From the NCBI RefSeq assembly GCF_000755245.1, contig NZ_BBMP01000022.1, forward strand, positions 1 through 64,000: a DNA stretch of 64,000 nt, given 5' to 3'. The position numbers and the translations under genes are program-made. The notes under the pieces were generated by a model. It had not been told where the DNA came from. It did not search any database and was given only the letters and a program-made list of their open reading frames with translations. This document shows, piece after piece, positions 1 through 9,625 of this stretch. The number at the start of each line of letters is the position of its first letter. Position 1 is the stretch's first letter. Origin of the DNA: Halococcus sediminicola (GTDB lineage Archaea; Halobacteriota; Halobacteria; Halobacteriales; Halococcaceae).

Positions 1-831
1 TGTGTAAAAGAAAAAGGTAAATCCCTCGGTACGGGTGAGACAGTCGAGCAAGAACACCTGCTTGAGCGTGCGCGCGACCGTCTCCTCGAACCCCTCCGGA
101 CCCGCCAACCCGTACTCGAACCCGCGCTCGGTCCGCACCAGCGGCTCCGCACCCGGTACGATCCGCGCACCCAGATAGTACGAAAGCGGCGCGACCACGT
201 AGATCGCATCGTACTCCGGCGGGATCTCGATGGTCACACCCGTTGCGGGTGGTTCCAGTCCCGCCAACTCCAGCGACTCGCCCAGTTCGACTGTCGGTGG
301 GTGTCCCCGCAGCGTGGGATAGGAGCGCTCCGGACTCGTCGTTTTGAGCGCCGACCCGAACGTCGACACCGCCTGCATCATCGCCTCCGGATCCGCTGGC
401 GTCTGCACCGTCACCGCCGGCCGCTCGTGATGCGAGCGCGCGCCGAGCGCCACGTCCGTCCGCTCGCCGAACGCGAAGACCATCTCCTCGGCGTCGGCCT
501 CGATCCGGAGGGAGCTGTCGATTTCGAAATAGAGTTTCACCGGCGCGCTCACCTCCACGGTGTACTCGCCAGCCAGGAGGTCTTCGCTAGCGTGATGTTC
601 GGCGTGGGCCACCACCGTTCCGCTCTCGTCACGGACGTGCACTGACACCACGCTGGGTAGCGCTATCGAATCCGTCCGGATCGAGACGGCGCTGTCGACC
701 GGAAACCGGAACTCCTCGGTGGCGCACGGCTCCGGACTGACCGCTCCCGTCGAGAGCACATATCGGTGGCGCTCTATCGGGTCCACCACCGCCAGTCCAC
801 CCACCGCCCGCTCGAAGAACGCTCCGTCCAT
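1..831 (-). CDS. conserved haloarchaeal protein of unknown function, 3' part missing
   Basis: The window opens inside this gene: reading the minus strand from the ATG at 829-831, 277 codons stay open to position 1 and the C-terminus lies outside. The protein begins MDGAFFERAVGG and is acidic. It shows no signal peptide or membrane segment in the visible part and has several alternating hydrophobic stretches that suggest a beta-rich domain. I recognise no named domain. Reading-frame length and strongly haloarchaeal codon choice support it as real; the function is unknown. It was missed as a complete ORF only because its stop codon is off the edge. Confidence 0.8.
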   Translation of the reverse strand, partial: MDGAFFERAVGGLAVVDPIERHRYVLSTGAVSPEPCATEEFRFPVDSAVSIRTDSIALPSVVSVHVRDESGTVVAHAEHHASEDLLAGEYTVEVSAPVKLYFEIDSSLRIEADAEEMVFAFGERTDVALGARSHHERPAVTVQTPADPEAMMQAVSTFGSALKTTSPERSYPTLRGHPPTVELGESLELAGLEPPATGVTIEIPPEYDAIYVVAPLSYYLGARIVPGAEPLVRTERGFEYGLAGPEGFEETVARTLKQVFLLDCLTRTEGFTFFFYT

Positions 832-1007
832 CAATCGCCGGCTTGGTTCATCGGATACATGGTTGGATTCGTTCGTATTTCGGCTGTATGTGGAGCCTGC
901 GCGATGAAACAAAAAGCTATGCGTTCGACTCACTATACGTTCGCACGAAACGAAAGCGGAGCGACTGTGACTCGAAAATGCCGTACGATCGAGGAGGTGT
1001 CGGGGAG

Positions 1008-1373
1008 CTACAGAACGGTCCCGAGGACGACACCGGTGAGCAACGACAGCAACAGGACTCCGCCGGCCGTCGTGAACGGGATCCGTTCGACGCGGTGGGC
1101 CGGCCGACCCAGCCGCGAGTCAGTTTCGGTCGAGGCGAGCACGATGACGCCGGCGGTGGCGAGGGCGAGGCCGATGACCAGTCCCCAGAGGAAGGTGAGA
1201 CCGGACGCCCCGGCGAGGACGATGGCGACCGCGCGGCTCAGGACGACTCCCGTGCCGGCGATTATCGGCGCGCTCCCGACGACGCTGGCGCGGTCGACCC
1301 TTTCCGTGCTAACCAGGCGATTCGCACCGGCGAACCCCCCCGACGAGCCGGGGCGGCGGTGGCGACGTGACAT
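1008..1373 (-). CDS. small integral membrane protein of unknown function
   Basis: A 121-residue protein if started at the ATG at 1371-1373 (MSRRHRRPG). A longer reading would add 25 residues without membrane character. After a basic N-terminus there are two or three hydrophobic stretches (about residues 35-53, 57-80 and 102-121), the last running to the C-terminus. This fits a small polytopic membrane protein with a cytosolic, positively charged N-terminus. No catalytic motif is visible and I do not recognise the family. It lies between a partial unknown gene and alaX, which is divergent from it. Codon use matches the neighbours. Confidence 0.65.
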   Translation of the reverse strand: MSRRHRRPGSSGGFAGANRLVSTERVDRASVVGSAPIIAGTGVVLSRAVAIVLAGASGLTFLWGLVIGLALATAGVIVLASTETDSRLGRPAHRVERIPFTTAGGVLLLSLLTGVVLGTVL

Positions 1374-1486
1374 ATCTTCAGATTTGAACCCACCATCATA
1401 ATACCCCGTCAGACGCGCGTCAGCCGACGGCTGTGGACGGCCGATCACAGGGGAACAGCCATATCCGTTCGTCCCGATGTCGTCCC

Positions 1487-2212
1487 GTGACCGAGCAACT
1501 CTATCTGCCCGACGAGGAGTACCGCCGCGCGTTCGACGCCCGCGTCACGGACGTCGACGACGCGGATCGAACAGTAGTGCTCGACAGGACGCTCTTTTAC
1601 AAGGAAGGCGGCGGACAGCCACCGGATCACGGCAGCCTCTCGTGGGACAGTGGCGAAGCGCGCGTCGTCGACGTCAGGAAGGACCACGGCGAGATCCGAC
1701 ACACGGTCGAAGGGGACCTCCCGGAGGAGGACATAACTGTGCACGGCGAACTCGACTGGGAACGCCGCCACGCCCATATGCGCTATCACACCGCCCAACA
1801 CGTGGTCTCGAAGGTCGTCCTCGACGAGTACGGCGCGAGCACCGCCGGCAACCAGATATACGCGGACCACGCGCGCATCGACTTCGCGCCGGCCGATTTC
1901 GACGAGCGAGACCTTCGGGACATCGAGGAGCGTGCGAACGCGCTCATCGATCGGGATCTGCCCGTCGAAAAGGCGAACCGCTCGCGGGCGGCGCTCGAAG
2001 CCGAAACGCCCGACGGACGGACGAACCTCGATTTGATTCCCGAGAACGTCGACCCGCTGCGGGCGGTCTCGATCGGCGACATCGATATCTGTCCCTGCGG
2101 CGGCACGCACGTCGACGGCCTCGGCGAACTCGGCGAGTTGGAGATCGTCGAGCGCGCGTCCAAGGGGGCCGACACCGAACGCATCGAGTTCGTCCTCCAC
2201 GACCCCGATTGA
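1487..2212 (+). CDS. alaX: free-standing alanyl-tRNA editing protein AlaX
   Basis: Hydrolyses mischarged Ser- or Gly-tRNA(Ala) in trans, as the editing domain of AlaRS does. About 241 residues from the GTG at 1487-1489; the frame is open to 1433 but the extra 18 residues look non-coding. An N-terminal FYKEGGGQP stretch (about residues 37-45) is typical of AlaRS/AlaX second-class editing domains. The zinc ligands are present: HTAQH at about residues 101-105 and CPCGGTH at about 202-208. There is no aminoacylation domain, so this is not alaS. Length fits the AlaX-M class. It appears monocistronic, with about 200 nt before the next gene. Confidence 0.9.
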   Translation: MTEQLYLPDEEYRRAFDARVTDVDDADRTVVLDRTLFYKEGGGQPPDHGSLSWDSGEARVVDVRKDHGEIRHTVEGDLPEEDITVHGELDWERRHAHMRYHTAQHVVSKVVLDEYGASTAGNQIYADHARIDFAPADFDERDLRDIEERANALIDRDLPVEKANRSRAALEAETPDGRTNLDLIPENVDPLRAVSIGDIDICPCGGTHVDGLGELGELEIVERASKGADTERIEFVLHDPD

Positions 2213-2418
2213 GAATCGATCGCGCCAACCCACACAAAGCTTATTACAACACCATAGCCATCCGAAATCGGAGCCGCCGAGGCTCCGCGCCAGTGGGGGC
2301 GACTCCGTTGCCTGGCATCACCACACCCCTCCCCATCCTCGTCCCCGCTACTTTTCGACCGAGAGCGCGAGCGCCGTGAGTGGGAGGTGTTATGCGGACT
2401 CAACCGCTCGGGACACCA

Positions 2419-3306
2419 ATGCGTGTGCTGGTGACCGGCGCGACGGGCTTCGTCGGCGGGCGACTCGCCTCCACCCTCGCCGCGGCCGGCCACGACCTCA
2501 CCGTCATCACTCGAAACGCCGCGCGCTACGACGGCCCGCCGGCCCGCGTCGTCGAGGGCGACCTGCTCGAGCCGGGAAGCTTCGAGGACGCCTTCGAGGG
2601 CTGTGCGGCGGCGTACTATCTGGTTCACTCGATGGACGCGACCGATTTCGTCGAACGCGACCGCCGTGCGGCGCGGCACTTCGCGCGCGCGGCGAGCGCC
2701 GCCGACTGCTCGCGGGTGATATATCTCGGCGGTCTCGGCCGCGAATCCGACGCGCTCTCGCCACATCTCCGCTCGCGCCACGAGGTCGAGCGGCTGCTCG
2801 GCGCGGGCGAGTACGATTTGACCACCCTCCGAGCGGCGGTCATCGTCGGCGCTGGTGGGGCGAGTTTCGAGATGGTGCGCCAGTTCGTCGCACACCTGCC
2901 CCCGGTGTTCGTCCTGCCACTTCCCACCGGAGTGCGAACGGACTGCCAGCCGATCGCCATCGACGACGTGGTCGGCTATCTCAGCGCGGTGCTCGACGCG
3001 CCCGAGACCCGCGGCAAGTCGTTCGACATCGGCGGTCCGACGGTCCTCACTTACGCCGACCTCCTCCAGCGCACGGCGCGCGCGCACGGCTGCTGGCTGT
3101 TCGTCGCCGGCGTGCCGTGGCTGAACGAGCACGTTTCGGCGCGGTGGCTCGCCCGCCTCACCGACGTCCCCGAGACCGTCGTCGCGCCGCTCATGGAGGG
3201 TCTCGACAACACGGTCGTCGTCAGGGAGGGGGCCATCGACGAGTTCGTCACGGTCGCACACACGCCCATCGACAGGGCGATCGAGCGAGCGATGGCGGGG
3301 ACCTGA
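2419..3306 (+). CDS. atypical SDR-family NAD(P)-binding protein (NDUFA9/NmrA-like)
   Basis: A 295-residue Rossmann protein. The ATG at 2419 is chosen because MRVLVTGATGFVGGRLA begins directly with the dinucleotide-binding motif; upstream GTG 2380 and ATG 2392 only add an unconserved tail. The motif VTGATGFVGG is diagnostic of extended or atypical SDRs. The active-site region has YYLVHSM in place of a clear YxxxK pair, as in NDUFA9/NmrA-like members that bind NAD(P)H without classical dehydrogenase catalysis. Haloarchaeal relatives are annotated as complex I NDUFA9 subunit-like or sugar epimerase-like. It stands alone on the plus strand, converging on purL with only one base between the two ends. 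Substrate unknown. Confidence 0.8.
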   Translation: MRVLVTGATGFVGGRLASTLAAAGHDLTVITRNAARYDGPPARVVEGDLLEPGSFEDAFEGCAAAYYLVHSMDATDFVERDRRAARHFARAASAADCSRVIYLGGLGRESDALSPHLRSRHEVERLLGAGEYDLTTLRAAVIVGAGGASFEMVRQFVAHLPPVFVLPLPTGVRTDCQPIAIDDVVGYLSAVLDAPETRGKSFDIGGPTVLTYADLLQRTARAHGCWLFVAGVPWLNEHVSARWLARLTDVPETVVAPLMEGLDNTVVVREGAIDEFVTVAHTPIDRAIERAMAGT

Positions 3307-3307
3307 A

Positions 3308-5446
3308 TCAGTCCATCGTGTGTTCGAGGGTGGAACGCCGCTCGGCGATTGCATCGGCCGAAACTGACAGTTCGGTCCCGTCGATGGCGAGGTCGAGCCG
3401 CCCCGAATCGGTCGCCGTGCCGAGTTCGTGAACAGGGGCCACCCCGGAGAAGGCCTCACGAACCCCCGCAGGATCCGTCGTCTCGATGACTGCCCGCCCC
3501 GGCTGTTCGTGAAACAGGTGCTCGGCGGCGCTCGCCGAGCCGTCGAGTTCGACTGCTGCGCCCGCATCTCCGGAGATCATCTCGGCGAGCGCCACCGCGA
3601 GACCACCATGACTCACGTCGTGAACGGCGAGCGTTTCCTCACGGTCGGCCACCGCGGCGAGCGTCTCGATTAGCTCGCCCGAGTCCTCGGGCAGCGTCGG
3701 GAAGCGGTCGGTTCCACCCGCGAGTGCGAGATACTGGGAGCCGCCGAGTCCCGTCTCGTGGCCGGCGAGGGCACGGTCGCCGATCACTACGACTGTGCCC
3801 TCGCCCACGAGTTCCGTCGGCGGGGCGTGGTAGCCCTCGCGCGCGCCGACCATCGCGAGCGTCGGCGTCGGTGGAATCGCGCCCGCCGCCGAGTCGTTGT
3901 ACAGCGAGACGTTGCCGCCGACGACCGGCACGGACAAGGTTTCGCACATCTCCGCAAGCCCGTCGACGATGGCCGAGAACCCACCGTAGACGTCGGGTTT
4001 CTCGGGATTGCCGCCGTTGAGGCAGTCGACAGCCGCCAGCGGCGTCGCACCCTTCGCGGCGAGATTCGTGGCGTTTTCGAGCGCGACTGCGCGCGCACCC
4101 TCGTGGGGGTTGGCCGCGGTCCAGTGCGGCTCCGCGCCCACCGAGAGCGCGAGCCCAGTATCGGTCTCGTGGATCGCCAACACGGCGCTGTCGTCGCCCG
4201 GTCCGCGGGCGGTGCGGAGGCCGACCTCGTGGTCGTACTGGCGATAGATCCACTCGCGGCTCGCGGTGTTCGGACTTCGCACCACCTGCTCGAACGCCGT
4301 TTCGAGGTCCGTTGCGGGGAGATTGCGGGTGGGTTCGGTGGGTCGTTCGGCGGGGAGGTCGTTCGCCGGTGCGCCGTCGGCGAGGAACTCCGCCGGGACA
4401 TCCACCACGGTCTCGCCGTCGAACAGGCAGGTGTAGTTCCCCCCAGTTACTTCGCCGATGACCGAACAGCCGAGGTCGAAGCGCGCGGCGATGTCTTCCA
4501 CTCGGTCGGTGTTCTCGGGGGCCACCTCGTAGCACATCCGCTCTTGTGACTCGGCGAGCAGGATTTCGAGCGCGTTCATCCCCGGTTCGCGCTGGTGCAC
4601 GGTTTCGAGATCGATGCGCGCGCCGAGATCGCCCTTGGCGACGAGTTCCGAGGAGGCCCCGCCGAGTCCCGCCGCGCCGAGGTCGCGGGCCGATTCGACG
4701 AGTCCCTCGTCGACGAGAGCCTCGTTGGCTTCGACGAGTCGTTTTTCGGCGTAGGGGTCGCCGACCTGGACGGCGGGGCGGTCCTCGGTCGCGGCGTCCT
4801 CACCCAAATCCTCGCTCGCGAAGCTCGCACCGCCTAATCCATCGCGTCCGGTCGCGTTGCCGACGAGCACGAGTTTGTTCCCGGCGTGCTGAGCCTCGGC
4901 GGTGAGCAGGCGATCGGGCGGGAGAAGTCCGACACAGGCGACGTTGACGAGCGGGTTGCCCTCGTAGCCTTCATGGAAGGCGAGACTGCCGCCGACCGTG
5001 GGAACGCCGATTGCGTTGCCGTAGTCGGCGATCCCCTCAACGACGCCATCGAGGAGGTAGCGCGAGTGTTCGCGGTCGAAGTCACCGAAATACAGCGAAT
5101 CGAGCAGCGCGATCGGATACGCACCCATCGAGAGCGTATCGCGGACGATGCCGCCGACGCCTGTGGCCGCACCGTCGTAGGGGTCGACGTAGGAGGGGTG
5201 GTTGTGGCTCTCGATGCCGAACGTGATGTACAGCTCTTCATTCGGTAGCGTGACCACGGCGGCGTCGTCGCCCGGCCCCATCACCACGTGCTCGCCCTCG
5301 CTCTCGAACGCCGACAGCAGCGGCCGCGAGGAACGGTAGGCACAGTGCTCGCTCCAGAGGTTCTCGAACAGCGCGGTCTCCGCGCGCGTCGGTTCACGGC
5401 CGAGTTCGCGGGTGACGCGATCGCGGTCGTCCGCCGAGAGGGTCAT
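3308..5446 (-). CDS. purL: phosphoribosylformylglycinamidine synthase subunit PurL
   Basis: Catalyses the ATP-dependent amidation of formylglycinamide ribonucleotide in de novo purine synthesis, working with PurQ and PurS. The 712-residue length fits the small archaeal/Bacillus-type PurL. Visible hallmarks are [10 protein letters not shown] (about residues 31-40, with the catalytic His34), GPGDDAAVV (nucleotide and Mg binding), IESHNHPS (about 78-85), and the repeated second half with GPGDDSAVL and GGNVSLYN, reflecting the internally duplicated ATP-binding fold. purS and purQ are not in the window. purE-purK lie about 16 kb away on the same strand, so the pathway genes are dispersed. Confidence 0.97.
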   Translation of the reverse strand: MTLSADDRDRVTRELGREPTRAETALFENLWSEHCAYRSSRPLLSAFESEGEHVVMGPGDDAAVVTLPNEELYITFGIESHNHPSYVDPYDGAATGVGGIVRDTLSMGAYPIALLDSLYFGDFDREHSRYLLDGVVEGIADYGNAIGVPTVGGSLAFHEGYEGNPLVNVACVGLLPPDRLLTAEAQHAGNKLVLVGNATGRDGLGGASFASEDLGEDAATEDRPAVQVGDPYAEKRLVEANEALVDEGLVESARDLGAAGLGGASSELVAKGDLGARIDLETVHQREPGMNALEILLAESQERMCYEVAPENTDRVEDIAARFDLGCSVIGEVTGGNYTCLFDGETVVDVPAEFLADGAPANDLPAERPTEPTRNLPATDLETAFEQVVRSPNTASREWIYRQYDHEVGLRTARGPGDDSAVLAIHETDTGLALSVGAEPHWTAANPHEGARAVALENATNLAAKGATPLAAVDCLNGGNPEKPDVYGGFSAIVDGLAEMCETLSVPVVGGNVSLYNDSAAGAIPPTPTLAMVGAREGYHAPPTELVGEGTVVVIGDRALAGHETGLGGSQYLALAGGTDRFPTLPEDSGELIETLAAVADREETLAVHDVSHGGLAVALAEMISGDAGAAVELDGSASAAEHLFHEQPGRAVIETTDPAGVREAFSGVAPVHELGTATDSGRLDLAIDGTELSVSADAIAERRSTLEHTMD

Positions 5447-5503
5447 TGGCCGCCGTTACGAGCGGGCCATGAAAGCGGTTGTGGATGGCCTCCGCTCGGA
5501 CCC

Positions 5504-5887
5504 TCAGGCGTCCGCCACCGGACCGTCCGCCTCGGTCCACGCCTCGAAGCCGCCGGCGACGTTCGCGACCCCGGACAGCCCCATCTCCTGAGCCGTCTGT
5601 ACAGCGAGTGCCGACCGTCCACCGACCGCACAGTAAAAGAGCAGTTCCTCGTCCGACGCGAACTCCTCGATGTGATAGGGGCTTTCGGGGTCGATGTGGA
5701 ACTCCAACATCCCGCGCGAGGCGTGAATCGCCCCCGGAATCCGTCCGTTCGCATCGAGTTCCGGCGCGTCGCGGACGTCGACGAACACCGCGTCGCCGAG
5801 CCGGTCGATTGCTTGCTCGACCGAATACGTCGTGATTTCGGCGATGGCTTCGGTCAGTAGCTCCTCGTATCCTTTCGTCACCCCCAT
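5504..5887 (-). CDS. single-domain rhodanese-like sulfurtransferase
   Basis: A 127-residue rhodanese domain, started at MGVTKGYEELL (ATG at 5885-5887); a 10-residue upstream extension is possible. VFVDVRDAPEL and the active-site loop FYCAVGGRSALA with Cys86 match catalytic rhodaneses, in which the cysteine carries a persulfide. The C-terminal GGFEAW motif is also present. No membrane or signal segment is seen, so a cytosolic role in sulfur transfer is expected; the acceptor is unknown. It lies just upstream of purL on the same strand with a gap of 57 nt, and is divergent from the PHP gene. Confidence 0.9.
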   Translation of the reverse strand: MGVTKGYEELLTEAIAEITTYSVEQAIDRLGDAVFVDVRDAPELDANGRIPGAIHASRGMLEFHIDPESPYHIEEFASDEELLFYCAVGGRSALAVQTAQEMGLSGVANVAGGFEAWTEADGPVADA

Positions 5888-6065
5888 GTCATGTGAACGG
5901 TTCGTCATTGCTGTCACTACCGACTACATAGCATTTTCAAGTAGATACATCTTTTTTGATATTTTCCGCCACGATTCGAGCACGAATAACTCCCGTTCGA
6001 TGGCCTGCAACCGCCGACGCGACCGATACCGGGGGGTTTTTGCTCCAGCGCCCGAAATCACGCCC

Positions 6066-6749
6066 GTGCTGTCGGCCGAGCTTCACTGTCATTCGGAACT
6101 GTCCTTCGACGGCCGCGACCCCGTCGAACTGCTGCTCTCGCAGGCCGAGGCCGTCGGACTCGACGCGCTCGCGGTGACCGACCACGACGAAATCGACGCC
6201 AGCCTCGCGGCCGCCGAGCGCGCCGCCGACTACGGGCTGGTGGGAATCCCCGGCTCCGAAGTGACGAGCGCCGCCGGCCACGTGCTCGCGCTCGGCATTC
6301 ACGAACGCGTTCCGGCCGGCCTGCCGTTCACCGAGACCATCGAGCACATCCACGAACAAGATGGAATCGCGGTCGTGCCCCATCCCTTCCAGCGCTCGCG
6401 CAGCGGCGTCGCCCCCCACATCACGGACGCGGAACTGGCGAGTGCCGACGCCATCGAGATCTACAACTCGCGGCTCCTGACTGGCCGCTCGAACCGCCGC
6501 GCCGGACGGTTCGCCCGCGCGCACGACCTCCCGATGACCGCCGGCAGCGACGCCCACATCGCCGAGATGGTCGGCCAAGCCGTGACGAACGTCGGCGCGA
6601 CCGAGCGCACGCCCACGGGCGTCCTCGACGGGATTCGGGCGGGTCGGACCGAGGTCATCGGCAAGCGCACGCCGTGGCGCATCAGCCTCCGACAGGCCGG
6701 CGGCGGCGTCAAGCGTCGCATCAAAAGCCGACTCACGAGCCTACTGTAG
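6066..6749 (+). CDS. PHP-domain metal-dependent phosphoesterase
   Basis: A 227-residue PHP domain of the type in 3',5'-nucleoside bisphosphate phosphatases and RNase AM-like enzymes. I place the start at GTG 6066-6068, because VLSAELHCHSELSFDG starts immediately with the metal-binding HxH motif (His7, His9). The in-frame upstream 78 codons run through a divergent promoter region rich in A/T and look non-coding. Further metal ligands are VTDHDEID (about residues 38-44), the VVPHPFQ histidine and GSDAH near the end. The C-terminus is strongly basic, which may favour a nucleic-acid substrate. The actual substrate cannot be read from sequence. Confidence 0.85.
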   Translation: MLSAELHCHSELSFDGRDPVELLLSQAEAVGLDALAVTDHDEIDASLAAAERAADYGLVGIPGSEVTSAAGHVLALGIHERVPAGLPFTETIEHIHEQDGIAVVPHPFQRSRSGVAPHITDAELASADAIEIYNSRLLTGRSNRRAGRFARAHDLPMTAGSDAHIAEMVGQAVTNVGATERTPTGVLDGIRAGRTEVIGKRTPWRISLRQAGGGVKRRIKSRLTSLL

Positions 6750-7217
6750 CTACTCGGCCACCTCGATCGCCTCACACCCGATTTCCATCGTGTCGGCGTC
6801 GACGTCGCTCGCGCGGAGTTCGTCGGACGTGTACCACCGCCACGCCTCGGACCCCGGTTCGTCGTCACCCTCGGGGGCAATCGTCCGATTCCCGACGCGC
6901 GCGAAATACACGTGGTCGACGTGCTGGTGACTCACCCGGCCGTCGGGATGGACGTCGATGTCGTAGAGCATCTGATAGCGCGGTTGTGGTAGCGCCTTCC
7001 CACTAGGCGCGTCGATATTCGGCGAACTACCGGCGAGTTCGGCGTTCAATCCGGTCTCCTCGTGTACCTCGCGCAGGCCCGCCTCGTGAGGGAGTTCGTC
7101 GCGGTCGACGTGCCCGCCCGGCGGGAGGCGAATCCCGAGCGTGGGATGCTCGTGGAGCGCCGTCGCGCCGTCGTTGACGAGATACACTGTTGCCGTGAAA
7201 TGCCGGGTCGTCTCCAT
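6750..7217 (-). CDS. Nudix hydrolase
   Basis: A 155-residue Nudix-fold pyrophosphohydrolase. The Nudix box is complete: GG at about 34-35, then REVHEETGL at residues 49-57 with the catalytic glutamates. The protein has one Nudix domain and no extra substrate domain. The family cleaves nucleoside diphosphates linked to another moiety; the substrate here cannot be assigned. It converges on the PHP gene with no spacer: its stop codon begins at 6750, right after the PHP stop at 6749. Confidence 0.9.
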   Translation of the reverse strand: METTRHFTATVYLVNDGATALHEHPTLGIRLPPGGHVDRDELPHEAGLREVHEETGLNAELAGSSPNIDAPSGKALPQPRYQMLYDIDVHPDGRVSHQHVDHVYFARVGNRTIAPEGDDEPGSEAWRWYTSDELRASDVDADTMEIGCEAIEVAE

Positions 7218-7283
7218 GTTCCGGAGACGATGGCCGTGGCTTTCGGTGTTGTGACCCGTGGCGAACGGGTCGATTGAGCCGTC

Positions 7284-8594
7284 TCAGTCGTCGACCGACG
7301 GCACCGAGGGTTCGTGATCGGTCACCGAGCGGTCGTGGAGGTGGCAGGCCGCCGGTTGCGCGGCGTCGGTGGCCCGGAGTTCGGGATGTTCGCGTTCACA
7401 GACCGTCTCGAATTCGGCGGCCAGAGACCGCTCGGCGGCGTTGAACGCGCCGGCAACGACGCTCTCGATGGCGTCGGCGAGCACCGACTCGGCCGCCGGG
7501 TCGGTGAGCGACTCGGGGATCCCGAACTCATTGCGGATGGCCGTCGCCACCGCCGCGTCGCTCACGGCTTCCTCGTCGGTGGCGTCGCCCTCCGCGACGA
7601 GTACCTCGCGTATCGAACCGGGTTCGACCTGTCGGTTCCCGAGTCGGGTTCTGAAGTCCATCACGCTCCGCCAGTTCTCCTGGTCGAAGTCGTACTCGTC
7701 GGGTTGGATGACCGATGGACAGCGGGTGTGGAACCGACAGCCATCGGGCGGGTCCGCAGGACTCGGCACGTCGCCGACGAGTTCGACACCGCCACCGCGC
7801 TCGCGCGGGTCAGGTGTCGGAATCGACCCCAACAGCGCCTGCGTGTAGGGATGTTGAGGGTCGACGAACACCGTCTCGGTCGGACCGATCTCGACGATCT
7901 CGCCGAGATACATCACCGCGACCCGGTCACATACCTGTCTGATGACGCTCATGTCGTGACTGATGAACAGGATCGCGAGACCGAACTCCCGTTGGATATC
8001 GTCGATGAGACTGAGGATTTCGGCCTGGAGGCTCACGTCGAGTGCGCTCACGGGTTCGTCGGCCACGATGAGGTCGGGGTTGAGCACGAGCGCGCGGGCG
8101 AGCGCGATGCGCTGTTTCTGCCCGCCGGAGAACTCGTGAGGGTAGCGGTTGGCGGCCGTCCGGTCGAGACCGACCCGCTCCAGAGTGTTCCTGACGACCG
8201 CCCGACGGCGTTCGCGGGGCAGTCCGTGCACCCGGAGCGGTTCGGCGACCGACTCGCCGACGGTCATCCGCGGGTCGAAACTCGAATTCGGGTCCTGAAA
8301 CACCATCTGCGCCCGCCGCCGGAACCGCTTCAGTTCGGCCGTGTCGCAGTCACCGAGGTCCGTGCCGTCGAACGTGACCGTGCCGTCGGTCGGCTCCTCG
8401 AACCCGAGCAGCGTCGTTGCGGCCGTCGATTTCCCACACCCGCTCTCGCCGACGAGACCGAGCGTCTCGCCGCGTGCGAGGTCGAAATCGATGCCGTCGA
8501 CGGCACGCACCCGACCGACTTCGCGCCGCAGCACGCCTTCGGTGATCGGGTAGTGTTTCGTCAGGTTCCGAACCGAGAGGAGGTGGTCGGTCAC
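7284..8594 (-). CDS. dppF: peptide/oligopeptide ABC transporter ATPase (DppF/OppF type) with C-terminal insertion
   Basis: ATPase subunit of a peptide-type importer, 436 residues from the GTG at 8592-8594. The GTG overlaps the stop of the preceding ATPase gene (GTGA), which decides the start over the longer frame. Walker A is GESGCGKST (about 49-57), the signature is SGGQKQR, and the Walker B region LIVADEPVSALD follows. The family's C-terminal CRFHTRCP cysteine motif is present. Between it and the terminal ACHLH, where ordinary OppF proteins have roughly 20-30 residues, about 120 acidic, helix-rich residues are inserted. Haloarchaeal DppF proteins often carry such an insert; its role is unknown. 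Last gene of the five-gene operon. Confidence 0.9.
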   Translation of the reverse strand: MTDHLLSVRNLTKHYPITEGVLRREVGRVRAVDGIDFDLARGETLGLVGESGCGKSTAATTLLGFEEPTDGTVTFDGTDLGDCDTAELKRFRRRAQMVFQDPNSSFDPRMTVGESVAEPLRVHGLPRERRRAVVRNTLERVGLDRTAANRYPHEFSGGQKQRIALARALVLNPDLIVADEPVSALDVSLQAEILSLIDDIQREFGLAILFISHDMSVIRQVCDRVAVMYLGEIVEIGPTETVFVDPQHPYTQALLGSIPTPDPRERGGGVELVGDVPSPADPPDGCRFHTRCPSVIQPDEYDFDQENWRSVMDFRTRLGNRQVEPGSIREVLVAEGDATDEEAVSDAAVATAIRNEFGIPESLTDPAAESVLADAIESVVAGAFNAAERSLAAEFETVCEREHPELRATDAAQPAACHLHDRSVTDHEPSVPSVDD

Positions 8595-9625
8595 GGCTTC
8601 CCCCCGTCGGCGTAGCCCGGTTCCTGCGTCTCGTCGGTGATGGTCGAGGCGTCGTAGCCCGGTTGGTAGTAGACACACGAGACGGTGTGACCATCACGCT
8701 CGGTCGGCGTCAGCGGTGGCTGGTCGCCCATCGTACAGTCCTCGATGGCGTGAGGACAGCGGGGATGGAACCGACAGCCCTCGGGCGGGTCGGTCGCGCT
8801 CGGCAGCGTCCCACCGATGGTCTCCACCGCTTTGCCCCGACCGGGAAGGCAGTCGAACAGCGCGCGTGTATAGGGGTGTGACGGCTGCTCGAAGACGTCG
8901 TAGACGTCGCCGTACTCCATCACCTTGCCGGCGTACATCACGACGACGCTATCGGCGACCTCCGCGACGACGCTTAGGTCGTGGGTGATGAGGAGGATCC
9001 CCATGTCGAACTCGTCCTGTAACTCGCCGAGCAGACGGAGGATCTGGGCTTGAATCGTCACGTCGAGCGCCGTCGTGGGTTCGTCGGCGATCAGCAAATC
9101 GGGGTTCGACGCGAGCGCCATCGCGATCACGACGCGCTGTTTCATCCCGCCGGAGAACTCGTGTGGGTAGTCGTCGAAGCGGGCGGGTGCGTCGGGAATA
9201 CCCACCCTGTCGAGGAGTTCGACCGCGTGCTCGCGAGCGGCACGCTTGCCGACGTCGCGATGGAGCCGGATGGCCTCGACGATCTGCCAGCCGACGGTGT
9301 AGACCGGGTTGAGCGCGTCCTGTGGGTTCTGGAAGACGTGACCGACCGACCCCCCACGTATCTCCCGGAGTTCGGACTTGCCCATGCCGAGGATGCTCCG
9401 GCCCTCGAAACGGACGTCACCGTCGGAAATCTCGCCCGGTGGCGACTGGACGAGGCGAGTGATCGACTCGCTCGTGACCGTCTTGCCCGACCCGCTCTCG
9501 CCGACGATACAGACCGTCTCGCCACGCTCGACGGTGAAACTCACGCCATCGACCGCGCGAACGATGCCGTCGTCGGTGTGAAAGCGAGTCGTGAGGTCGT
9601 CGACCGCGAGTAGTGGTTCGGTCAT
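8591..9625 (-). CDS. dppD: peptide/oligopeptide ABC transporter ATPase (DppD/OppD type)
   Basis: First of the two ATPases that power the importer, 344 residues. It starts [15 protein letters not shown], has Walker A GESGSGKT, signature FSGGMKQR, Walker [13 protein letters not shown] and H-loop LITHDLS. The OppD C-terminal extension [14 protein letters not shown], a cysteine pattern that in some relatives binds a [4Fe-4S] cluster, is intact. Its start overlaps the end of the permease gene by 4 nt (ATGA) and its stop overlaps the dppF start, so translation of the operon is coupled. Cytoplasmic, membrane-associated. Confidence 0.93.
   Translation of the reverse strand: MTEPLLAVDDLTTRFHTDDGIVRAVDGVSFTVERGETVCIVGESGSGKTVTSESITRLVQSPPGEISDGDVRFEGRSILGMGKSELREIRGGSVGHVFQNPQDALNPVYTVGWQIVEAIRLHRDVGKRAAREHAVELLDRVGIPDAPARFDDYPHEFSGGMKQRVVIAMALASNPDLLIADEPTTALDVTIQAQILRLLGELQDEFDMGILLITHDLSVVAEVADSVVVMYAGKVMEYGDVYDVFEQPSHPYTRALFDCLPGRGKAVETIGGTLPSATDPPEGCRFHPRCPHAIEDCTMGDQPPLTPTERDGHTVSCVYYQPGYDASTITDETQEPGYADGGKP

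Noticed and set aside
1786-3567. 593-codon minus-strand open frame across alaX, the SDR gene and part of purL
   Set aside because: High GC leaves long open frames opposite real genes. The protein has no domain, is Arg/Ser-rich, and the true genes on the other strand have clear motifs.
5832-6065. 78-codon N-terminal extension of the PHP protein
   Set aside because: The extension runs through an AT-rich divergent promoter area and lacks haloarchaeal codon bias; the conserved domain begins at GTG 6066.
7314-8615. 433-codon plus-strand frame opposite dppF
   Set aside because: Antisense shadow; the minus-strand gene has Walker A, signature and Walker B motifs.
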